Assembly (NCBI GenBank): GCA_000827205.1
Contig: KN832554.1
Location: forward strand, 2,711,482 to 2,775,481
Length of the DNA: 64,000 nt
Direction: 5' to 3'
Origin: Plicaturopsis crispa FD-325 SS-3
Lineage: Eukaryota > Basidiomycota > Agaricomycetes > Amylocorticiales > Amylocorticiaceae
Shown here: piece by piece, positions 55,750 through 64,000 of the stretch
Position numbering within the stretch: position 1 is the stretch's first letter
How the letters are laid out: every line of letters starts with the position of its first letter
Program-made: the position numbers and the translations under genes
The notes under the pieces: generated by a model
Database searches by the model: none
What the model saw: only the letters and a program-made list of their open reading frames with translations
Told to the model about the DNA's origin: nothing

Positions 55750-58700
55750 TTAATAGCCTCTATATCCTTGTAAGCCGCGCCCGGCCATGTTGACATTGTC
55801 GTCGCTGGCAGAGGCGAAATTGGACCCCTGCCGACTTGGCGGATAAGGTCGATGAACAGGTGCTTCCCGATATCCCTCGTTCTGCACATACGAGGCAGAC
55901 GGTGAGGGATATTGTGGAGGAGTGCCCCGCGGTGAGCCAGACCTCTGCTGGTAGGGCCCGGACGGGGGCTGCATATCGAAGTAGCCTGAGTTATTGAGCA
56001 GAGGCTGCTGGTCGTGCACGTCAAATTGGTTCAGCTCGATCTCATTCCGCAAAAGGCCAGGTCCATGTGCCATATAGCGGTCGAACTGGGGCAGTTGCGG
56101 TACAGAGGGTGCGGGGGACGACGACCGACTATTCGAGTAGAAAGATTTCGAGGGGTACATAGATGACGAATCGTTGCCGAGGATGTTGGTCGAGGCCATA
56201 GAGCGCGCATCCCAATCGTCGCCGTGCTCGCGCTGATACAATGCCGGATCGTACTCGAGTTCGTTCTACCAGGCAAAACTCCGTAAGATACAGCCCGTGC
56301 GAGAGACGAGAAAGTTATTCACCTGGTCTACTGCGGCTATTCGAATTCCTCCTGGTCCAACTTGCGCCTCTTTTTTCTGACCATACTGGCTAGCCCAGTC
56401 GCCGTCGATCCTTCCCTTGTAGACGTCGGCTAGCAGTGGCATCATCTTTGCATGTAACATTGGCGTAAACAGCTCTGCATGCAACGCTGGATGGCCGAAG
56501 CGCTTCTCCAACCGGTTGCCCTTGTGATCCGCACGCTCCGAATGCACTTTAGCCAACCGAATCTCCTCGTCTGTTGGCACATAGTAGCGGAATGTGTTGT
56601 CAAACTTGCGGTTGATGATAGCTTTGAATACGATTACGAAAAGGATCGGGGGCACCGTGGAGACCCACGTGTAGGATTTGAAGCCATACTGGAGGCCAAT
56701 AGCTACGATGAAGGTCAGTATATAGACCTGAAATAGGATGTCAGGACGTACTCAAGATCATGAGCGCCTGCATGAGCATCAACGAGAACAAGAATCTGTT
56801 GATGACTACGTTCCATAGGCGCTGTGTCATCGCGTTTGAGTAATAGCATGCGGGTGAAATAGCAACCTACTCACCCCGCCCGTTTCAACCTTTGATACAA
56901 ACACGAACATGAGCTGATATTTGTATACCCAGGAGCTCATCCAAAACACAATGGCTGCTGCGACCGTGACAAGCGGCGCAAGAGGCGCGAAAACAAGTGC
57001 GACGGTAGCCATGAACAGCTAAACGGCACGGTCAATATCTTGATGTGATGGATGCAGAACCGAAACGGGACGTACCATGTTGGAGTAGTATACCGCATAT
57101 TGAAACTCAGGTGGTTGGGTCCATTCACGAATGTCCCGTGGTGTACGACCAAACATGCTACAAAATACGAGTCAGAGAATGAACACAAGAATTAGCTGAA
57201 GGATACGCGTACTGAGTTTTGAACGAAGTCCACGCTAGGTTGACAATCTGTGCCAAGTCGAAGACAACCAAGAAACCGCGAAGTGGGAAAAAGGTTAACC
57301 AGTAAGACGATTGGTCGATATACGTCCTATTGATAGTGTCCGGAAGAGCTGGAGCGCATGTCAACGATGCTCCTTAATACGATTAAAGAAGTGAAACGGA
57401 CTGTGGAGGTTGTCTATGATATCCTGGAAACTCTTGTGTTGACCAATTTGTGCTACGATTTGCTCGACAGAGACTATCACCGTGTACTTTAGTTTAAGTT
57501 CAAGGTGCTAAACGACACACTCACTGAAGATGACGCCTATCAAGGTGAAGACCACGAGTTGCGATATGACGAGGAATGCGTAATACCGTGCGACGACAGC
57601 ACGGTCCAAGCGCGAGTGAGTCAATGCACCCTGGTATTGCGAAAGCCATCGCATGATGATCGGCAAGAAGAACCCAAAGATGGCAGAGACAGCCGGGGGG
57701 AGCACACCGGATATAAATGTGAAAGAGCTGGGCGAAGCGCTTTTCCATGATTGTAGAAATGGCACAAATGCCGTGAGCTGCACATATGTCAGCGGGCAAG
57801 CCAGACACAGGACACAGAAGTAGAACTCACTGGGCCCAAGTTAGCAAGCACCGAAATGACGAACAACGGTATAGTGTTGAAGAAGCACACGACGGCCATG
57901 TAAATAAACCCTAGGGTGCGCTTCCTATACAGTTCACCGGGACTTTTATTGATGTTTTCCCAGATCTAAGGGGTAGTGAGTACATATTTTCGGAAGGAAA
58001 ACAAGAGAGTTTACGCACAATGTCTTTCGGGTGTGGTGCCAAAGCAACGTTGGTACCCTTCGGATGCTTGTTCTTCAATATATTCGCGACGATGTGCGCA
58101 TATGGAACCGCAGCCATCGAGGCGAAGCCATAGTTCTCCGCTTTACGCTTATCGTATTTGTTACGATAATCTTCAATAGCACCCTCCGTGCGCCGCAATT
58201 TTGCGCTACAGAGGATTAGTTTTTGGGGAGGCACAACCCAAAGTGAGCACACACGTGTAGAAGTCGATTGCATCCTTCTTAACGCCGCCACAGCCCATCC
58301 AACCACCTATCCGAATAGTGGGGCGCTCCTTGGCAATACGGCCGCCTTTGAGGTACCGCACAAGTACTTTTTCGAGTTCGCGGACAGTGGTGTTGTGGTA
58401 ATCGATTAGTTCTGGCAGTTTGCCAACTTGGTGGCCTATCTGCACCGAGGTCGTTGGGTAGGGTACTTGAACGCTCCTACAGGCCATCAGTAATGCATTT
58501 TACGCCTAGACTAGGACATCACTCACTCGAAGATGGCGCGTAGGCCCTCGTCGGACTGAAACTTCTTTGGCACCTTTGATACGGTCAAGGTACGCGCATG
58601 AAAGGAAGACGTGTATTCTGGGGAGCGGAACCAGTCGTGTCGGATGCGAACCATATGTCCCCAGTGAATCCAGACAAAGGCCATGGCAATGAGGGTGATG

Positions 58701-59319
58701 ATGTAGGTCACAGCAACGTGCACGTAGAGAAAAGAGCCGCCTACGTCGCGGATGGTAAGCATGGAGAGAACGGTGCGCGAGCCGGAGTCGACGTGTTTGA
58801 GGTTGTAAGTGACGTTGAGTGGGATAAGGACGGCGCAAGTAAGGATAGCGATCGCGGAGAAGAACCAGCGGAACATGCGCAGAAAGCGGAGGAAGGCGAC
58901 AGCGTCGACACCGACCTTGGACACCAGCTCAGGCTCCTTCGTGTGCAAAACTGGTGGCAGCCAGCCGAATAGACTGCCGGAGATTCGGGGAGGTTGTTGT
59001 GCGCCAACATGATATTTGACCTTGGGTTCGTAGATAATCTAGGAGATATATGAGCATTCAGTACTTGTGTTCTTGCCCGGCACTTCAAAACATAGGTACC
59101 GATTACATACCTTGTTCTTAGGTCGTAGGAGGTTGAAGACTAATATCGTCGCGATCTAATGCAATAGCTTCAGCGACCTCTTCACTTTTTCACTGCAGCA
59201 TGGCCACTGACCGAGACCACACTCATCAGCAACACCTGGGAGCCCACGGCCGCAGGCTGGAGTTCGCGCGAGTTGGCATTCTGATCGATGATTTTGTCGA
59301 TATCAGACTTGCTGGACAT
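55750..59319 (-). CDS. CSC1/OSCA/TMEM63-type calcium-permeable stress-gated cation channel (DUF221)
   Basis: Large polytopic plasma-membrane protein in about fifteen exons. The N terminus is MSSKSDIDKIIDQNANSRELQPAAVGSQVLLMSVVSV (first helix), then FNLLRPKNKIIYEPKVKYHVG, GWLPPVLHTKEPELVSKVGVDAVAFLRFLRMFRWFF and helices AIAILTCAVLIPLNVTY and YVHVAVTYIITLIAMAFVWIHW. A cytosolic RNA-recognition-like loop contains TLTVSKVPKKFQSDEGLRAIFE and VPYAHIVANILKNKHPKGTNVALAPHPKDIIWENI, the last being a typical family block. The channel core follows: FFNTIPLFVISVLANLG, GVLPPAVSAIFGFFLPIIMRWLSQYQGALTHSRLDRAVVARYYAFLVISQLVVFTLIG, FGRTPRDIREWTQPPEFQYAVYYSNMLFM and ALMILTIGLQYGFKS. A Ser/Pro/Gln-rich cytosolic tail ends GRGLQGYRGY. 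Yeast CSC1 is a hyperosmolarity-gated channel; the same role is inferred. Confidence 0.92.
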
Positions 59320-60137
59320 GACGGCGAGAAGGGAAAAAGGATAGTCTGACTACGACCTGTCGTAGTGGCGAGAAGTGGTACAGGTGCAAGAGGTGCGTAT
59401 GGCCGTGGGGGATAGCACACTCCCTGGTGCCTGTTTAAGACCGAACAAAAGAAAGTGACCCTAAAATATGACAAAATTACCACATTTGGGTCTCTTTGAG
59501 ATCCGTTTTGTCCTCCCCATTTTGACAACAAATCATTCAAGGGCAGTGCGCAGTCCGCAACATAAGTGTTGTCAAGCAATTTTTTGGTTATGTTGCGGTA
59601 ATAAAAGAGAGGACATGATCGCATTTTTCGTCGTAGTGCAGAACGTTCAAGAGATAGTAGGGAAGCAACTGACACATGCAAGACGTTCGTGCGTACCATA
59701 GTACGATATAGAGCTCGATGGTAATATCACTACGCACATGAACGTTCATTCTCCAATCATCTCGACAAGTACCAGAGGGGAACGAGGGACTACATAGATC
59801 ACAATGTGACGCGCGTTGCGGTCCTGACTGAGGGTATTGACTCCCAGATTATTGACTCCCAAATTGGCGATATGTAATGCATAAGTACCTGCAAGAAAAA
59901 TGCGTTAGAAGGATGCCTCTTGGCCAATTACTGGTAGCCAGTCCAACAGCATGTCGGTGAGTGTCAAAGTCACTTGAAGCTTGAGTTTTGGTGTCGACAA
60001 GCGACAGTAGCGCTACTTACTGGAGTCCGAGGGATAGGGGTATTTTATCCCAAAACGACTAGGCAGGCGGCAATTAGCGGGGGCAGGCAGGAGTTGGGGA
60101 TTTTGGGCTTGGCTGACTTCTTGGTTCTACACTGACC
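59320..60137. other. Divergent promoter region between channel and Zn2Cys6 regulator
   Basis: 818 bases with no supported gene. A short direct duplication ATTGACTCCCAGATT/ATTGACTCCCAAATT lies at about 59836-59868. Both divergent promoters must lie here. Confidence 0.4.
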
Positions 60138-62991
60138 ATGGACGCATTACAATCGGGCCCGTCAACACGACCTAATGCGCCTATAAAACTCAAACGCGGA
60201 CCTGTAGCATGCAAAAGGTGGGCAGCTGTTGAGATGCTGAAGTAACTCTAAGCTAACAGTGCGCTTACCCCTTAGATGCCGTCGCCTGCGCTCCAAGTGC
60301 TCGCACGAAGGTGCCAATCCACCCTGTGCTTCGTGCCGGGATGCAGGACCATCTATAGCCGCAGAATGGTACGAAATTCTACTACAGGTACAAGACAGTA
60401 TCGCTGATTTCGCGTCCTGGGTAGTGTCTTCCCCCTCCGAGGAGAGAGCGCGAACGACCGAGAAGTGGGTGAAAGCAACAAATACCTCAATTGCACGTAG
60501 TCTGACTAAATCACACTAGTATCGTAGAAAAAGAGTGAAAAAGTCGGAGAAGGAGGGAATGATCAAGTAGGTTCCATCTCAATATCCACTGGCCCGTCTC
60601 AATATAACCCTGCAAACAAAGATCTCATTTCTCCGTCTCGCCGTCCATCTCTACATCCAATGTAGTCAATAAGTGGGACCTCCTCCCACCGCACGCCGAA
60701 GTTGTGGAAGGATGCCGTGTTTTCATGACCTCCTATTTCCAATTGGGTACGATTGATTTTTTTCCTCGCTGCCATCTCTAACAGCAGCACCACAGGCTTC
60801 ATACCAAAGGCTGTCTTCTTAGAACGACTCGCCAGAGACTACGCGTCCGTCGACGTGTTTCTTCTCTTGAGCATCCTCAGCGTTTCTGCGCGCTTCACGG
60901 CTAGCCTTGTGCGGCGATATGGCGGCGCGGTGAAGGCCGCTGAGGTATTCATGGCCCGCGCGGCGAGTCTCGTGCCGGAGGAGATGTACAAACCGACCCT
61001 TGAGCGCACCCAGGCATTCTTTCTTCTGGGAATAGCGGAGTGGGGGAACGGCGATAGGGACCGAAGTTTTGTGGGTGCAGTGTTATTTCCCCTAAATATT
61101 GCATGAGCTAAACTCTCCGTTTAGATGCACATGGGTGTCGCTGTTAGGAGTACGCATATATTACTATTTGTCCAACTGTGCGTGCTAATTGTAGACGTCT
61201 CCTAGTGGCGGGATACCTGCACCTCCACCGAGAGGAGACATACCGTCTACCGGAAAATGCCACAGCAGATGATATTATATCTGCCGAATCTGCGCGTCGC
61301 ACATTTTGGATGATTGAAAGTACGTCCTTGATCATTCTTATCACACCACGCGTCGTCGTTGACAGTGTCAACTTTGTAGGTCAAGATAATCTTCACTCGG
61401 GGAATAGCACCCCTGCACCGTTTTCAATCAGCGACATCAACGCGCTCCTGCCCTGCGAAGAGAGTGACTTTGCCTTCGGGTTTATCCCGCGCGAACGTGC
61501 CGCGCTCGCCGGCACGCCCGCAGCGGCAGTCAACCCTGCTTTGACATCTATGCCCTCTCGCTCACTCTTTGCCACCCTGATCCAGGCGCATAACCTATGG
61601 GGCCGGGTCGCGCGCCGTGCATGCCGCAGCGAGCGTGATCTCGGTGGGGCGTCCATCGAGCCTTGGGAGAGCGCGAGTGAGTATGCGCAACTGGCAAAGA
61701 CATTGTACCAATGGGAAGAGGATCTGCCCGACCGTCATCGATGGTCAGTCAGGAATCTACGAGGATACAGGGCGGAGGCCCTGGATCTGGTGCGTCGGCC
61801 TTTTGATATGTCGGATACTAAGAGAGAGATCAATGCGCTAATATATGACCTGTCTATCCCAGGCGTATCTCTCGATTGTCATGGTCCTGCGACTCAGCAA
61901 TATCGTCATGCGGCGGATATACCTCACCGAGTGCGTGTTGTTTGCTCAAGTCTAGTCATTGGTTTACAATACTAAAGCAACTCGTAATATGCGCGCAGGA
62001 TTATGTCGGCGACGTCGGATACTACTTGGACTGGCGACTCGCACAGGTTTGCTAGTTCTGCACCGCCGAAATTTTGGGCGTCAATGTCCCATGAACTCTT
62101 TTCGAATGTCGTCGGCCTGCATGAACAGATTGACGCATATTTTCCGCTGCGTTCCCGTGACGAGGGGTTCCCTGCAATCATTGTAAGTGTCCACAAATAA
62201 CGCTACCCTCCGGCTACCTTTCATTGTAACTCATCAATGTCGATTTGCGCTCGTTAGGTTTTCTGCGTATATATATGTGGCTCACTAGCGTCATATATGT
62301 GGAAATGGCCTCAACGTATGTCTGCTTCTTGTTTGGAAGCGTTGCGAAAATGACATATTCAACTTAACAGTATGCCCTCACCTCGCCTCCCGTGCCGAAC
62401 CGATCCTCCGTCGCTCCCTACAGGTGCTGGCTGAGCTCCAGCACGCGTGGCCAATGGCGTCGACGTGGCAAAGTGCATTGAGCAAAGCGGCTACCATGCC
62501 GCCGATCACGAGCTCCGGCGCCCCGCTCCACGCTGTGGCGTCGCAAGAACGCTTCCTCAATGCTGCGGTAAGCGCACTGTCTTCCTCCTCGTACTTAAAT
62601 CTCATGATTTCTCCGGATCTCGACCATATCACAGGATGGCATCTATCGGGAACAGAACGAAGGACAGACCGCGCCTCCGGACACGGAGCACGAGCCTGCT
62701 CCCGTTCATGATACGCTCGCACAGCAGCAGCATCCTCCCGGTAACGAGATGCTATACAACCTTGCCATCGCTGCGACACAAGGTATCGGTGAACACGCAC
62801 AGCCACACGGCGGCACAGGCGCCCGCATGTCATATGTGCCTACCGACGTCGACCATGGCCACATCGGGGCCGACCAAAAGCACCTCGTCGCGTTCCCGAC
62901 AGACTCGTTTGAGGATGAGCTCACGGCTTTCCTCCAGGGGAACGTGAATTTTGGCATGCTCGAAGAGTGGCAGAGGCAACAGGGCCTTTGA
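60138..62991 (+). CDS. Zn2Cys6 transcription factor with fungal middle-homology domain
   Basis: Nuclear regulator. The start MDALQSGPSTRPNAPIKLKRGPVACKR joins across an intron to CRRLRSKCSHEGANPPCASCRDAG. The sixth zinc Cys is made across the next intron (AAE joined to CVFPLRGESANDREYRRKR), completing the binuclear cluster. The splicing between about 60520 and 60690 is uncertain. After it comes WDLLPPHAEVVEGCRVFMTSYFQLGFIPKAVFLERLARDY, start of the fungal-specific domain, then LLLSILSVSARFTASLVRRYGGAVKAAEVFMARAASL, ERTQAFFLLGIAEWGNGDRDRS, MHMGVAVRMAGYLHLHREETYRLP and ARRTFWMIES. Later exons hold QAHNLWGRVARRACRSERD, EALDLAYLSIVMVLRLSNIVMRR, SMSHELFSNVVGLHEQIDAYF and a Gln/His-rich tail ending MLEEWQRQQGL. 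Target genes are unknown. The downstream end is well defined. Confidence 0.85.
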
Positions 62992-63239
62992 GGTGGTTGA
63001 TTTATCATTATTTTGTTTTCCGTGTTGTATCGCCTATACTTATCTCTAGAATGTTTCGTATATAGACACTAGTTCTCTTGAATTTCCCTCGATGCAATGA
63101 ACCTTCGCCTACTATAGTCCGAGTCAATTGTGCGCGCAAAGCCTCAAAGTTTGTGAATGTACAGTGCTCGAAGGAAAACCGTGTACAACTTAATATTATC
63201 CACGACACAAAAACTGATTTATTAAAACATATACTTTCA
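62992..63239. other. 3' flank of the regulator gene
   Basis: AT-rich, no gene seen; expected 3' UTR. Confidence 0.35.
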
Positions 63240-63251
63240 TGGGAACTCGAC

Positions 63252-63535
63252 TACGCAGGCCTCAGAACTGACCGGCACCTGCTTCGGCCAATCCTGCTGC
63301 CAAGGCATCCCCGGCATCGTGGACCATCTGCCTTCCGATTTTCAAAACCCTGCTATAATGATCAAGATTTAATCCAGCTTCAAAGGATGAGAGTACTCAC
63401 CCTGAAGACAGGCAAGGATGTACGGAGGGCATAATAGGATACGTCGACCCAAACATCAGAAATCATATCGACAACGGATGCTAGAAAGAGAGGCGCACCG
63501 TCGAGCACTACGATGGCATCAGGAAAACCCTGGAT
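63252..63535 (-). pseudogene. Possible 3' exons of a minus-strand gene, frames not joining cleanly
   Basis: After an acceptor (AATCCAG) near 63530 the minus strand reads GFPDAIVVLDGAPLFLASVVDMISDVWVDVSYYALRTSLPVFR, then a consensus donor GTGAGT. After the next acceptor the protein-like frame is VLKIGRQMVHDAGDALAAGLAEAGAGQF followed by a stop. The donor leaves phase 0, whereas this second frame needs a different phase, so a frameshift or another splice site must be assumed. Upstream sequence to about 63870 is AT-rich and has no obvious preceding exon. This may be a decayed gene fragment. No family recognised. Confidence 0.35.
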
Positions 63536-63872
63536 TCTTAAAAATCCTTAAGGCTTGCTAATTTGGCATCAATTTTGCATAACGGCGGTAAAGAGCACTA
63601 ATGTCTCTAAGTCCCTAAGTTTTCATAAGTTAGAATGCTTCATGCTAAGTAGTCTAACTGTTATACAAGTATGATTGTAATTGGTATCAGTGTATGTCCA
63701 CTGTAACTCATTGTAATGGCATTTGAAGCCGAACTCCAAATTGTATTTGTGATCTTCAATTGCAATGTTTCTCGAGAAAAGTGTATTATATTGTCAAGTA
63801 GCGTAGCACAGGAGAGTGTACTTAAATCAATATGTACTAGTCTTCTAAACGACGTTATTGCGAAAAACGTGT

Positions 63873-64000
63873 ATGCAACGTCGCGCACCTGTCGTTGACG
63901 TCCACCTGCATGGTGCATACACGGTCCATGTCGCGGTGCAGCGCATCTGCACGGGCGACGGGGAGGTGCGGCGGGACATCGACAGGATCGCGCTGCTTGA
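63873..64000 (+). CDS. ORF running off the right edge (partial)
   Basis: Open frame from ATG 63873: MQRRAPVVDVHLHGAYTVHVAVQRICTGDGEVRRDIDRIALL, still open at the last base. The composition shifts from AT-rich to GC-rich at about 63880, which supports a coding exon starting there. The true exon could begin at an acceptor rather than at this Met. Product unknown. Confidence 0.4.
   Translation, partial: MQRRAPVVDVHLHGAYTVHVAVQRICTGDGEVRRDIDRIALL

Noticed and set aside
60259-60519. Apparent loss of the sixth Cys of the Zn2Cys6 cluster and an early stop
   Set aside because: Reading an intron from about 60372 (donor GTACGA) to the TAG before TGTCTTCC restores AAECVFPLRGE with the missing Cys and continues DREYRRKR.
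61120-61210. Apparent frameshift in the middle domain of the Zn2Cys6 regulator
   Set aside because: Using the acceptor TCCTAG instead of TTGTAG gives VRMAGYLHLHREE, the expected family sequence, in phase.

Overview
This is nuclear DNA from a filamentous fungus, most likely a basidiomycete of the Agaricomycetes (Polyporales-like). The genes are broken by many short GT-AG introns of about 45 to 70 bases. They are packed on both strands with short spacers, and GC is moderately high. The families also fit: a GPI-anchored GAS/GH72 glucanosyltransferase, a GPI-anchored cupredoxin-like protein, a Zn2Cys6 regulator with a fungal middle domain, F-box/LRR proteins and CSC1/OSCA channels. I see no bacterial operon, prophage, CRISPR array or intact transposon. 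Most coding calls come from joining exons by hand through splice signals and frame continuity, so outer coordinates are firmer than inner exon edges.

Layout. 0-6 kb: the last exon of a gene entering from the left, a degenerate mitochondrial AAA-type ATPase, and a Nab2/ZC3H14-type poly(A)-RNA-binding protein. 6-11.2 kb: a SAP-like nuclear protein, an intron-containing tRNA-Leu(CAA), an IMPACT/YIH1-like protein without an RWD domain, and an NFKBIL1-like protein. 12-17.2 kb: a GAS-type beta-1,3-glucanosyltransferase, then a divergent pair of a probable mitochondrial MRX11-like membrane protein and an unknown protein. 17.7-26 kb: NMN adenylyltransferase, a bZIP factor with a hydrophobic segment after its zipper, and glutaryl-CoA dehydrogenase. 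26-33.4 kb: a family X DNA polymerase with a BRCT region, two small unknown proteins, a four-helix membrane protein and a cupredoxin-like GPI protein.

33.4-36.9 kb is gene-poor. It holds a decayed tandem repeat array, one tiny two-exon gene for a 53-residue secreted peptide with a single Cys pair, and a pyrimidine-rich stretch. 36.9-42 kb carries an L-arabinitol/xylitol-type dehydrogenase divergent from an MFS sugar transporter, which suggests a pentose-uptake and oxidation pair under a shared promoter. 42.5-48.5 kb has an F-box gene interrupted by an in-frame TAG, a second SAP-like protein and a steroid 5-alpha-reductase family enzyme.

48.7-55 kb is a run of three oxidative enzymes: a cytochrome P450 divergent from homogentisate 1,2-dioxygenase, then a 2-oxoglutarate/Fe(II) oxygenase. 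55.7-63 kb has a CSC1/OSCA-type channel divergent from a Zn2Cys6 transcription factor. The last kilobase is AT-richer. It holds probable exons of a minus-strand gene whose frames do not join cleanly and a plus-strand ORF that runs off the end.

Housekeeping functions dominate. The clearest functional groupings are the arabinitol dehydrogenase/transporter pair and the P450-HGD-2OG oxygenase run. The most unusual items are the small secreted Cys-pair peptide gene, the TAG-interrupted F-box gene and the possibly membrane-tethered bZIP.
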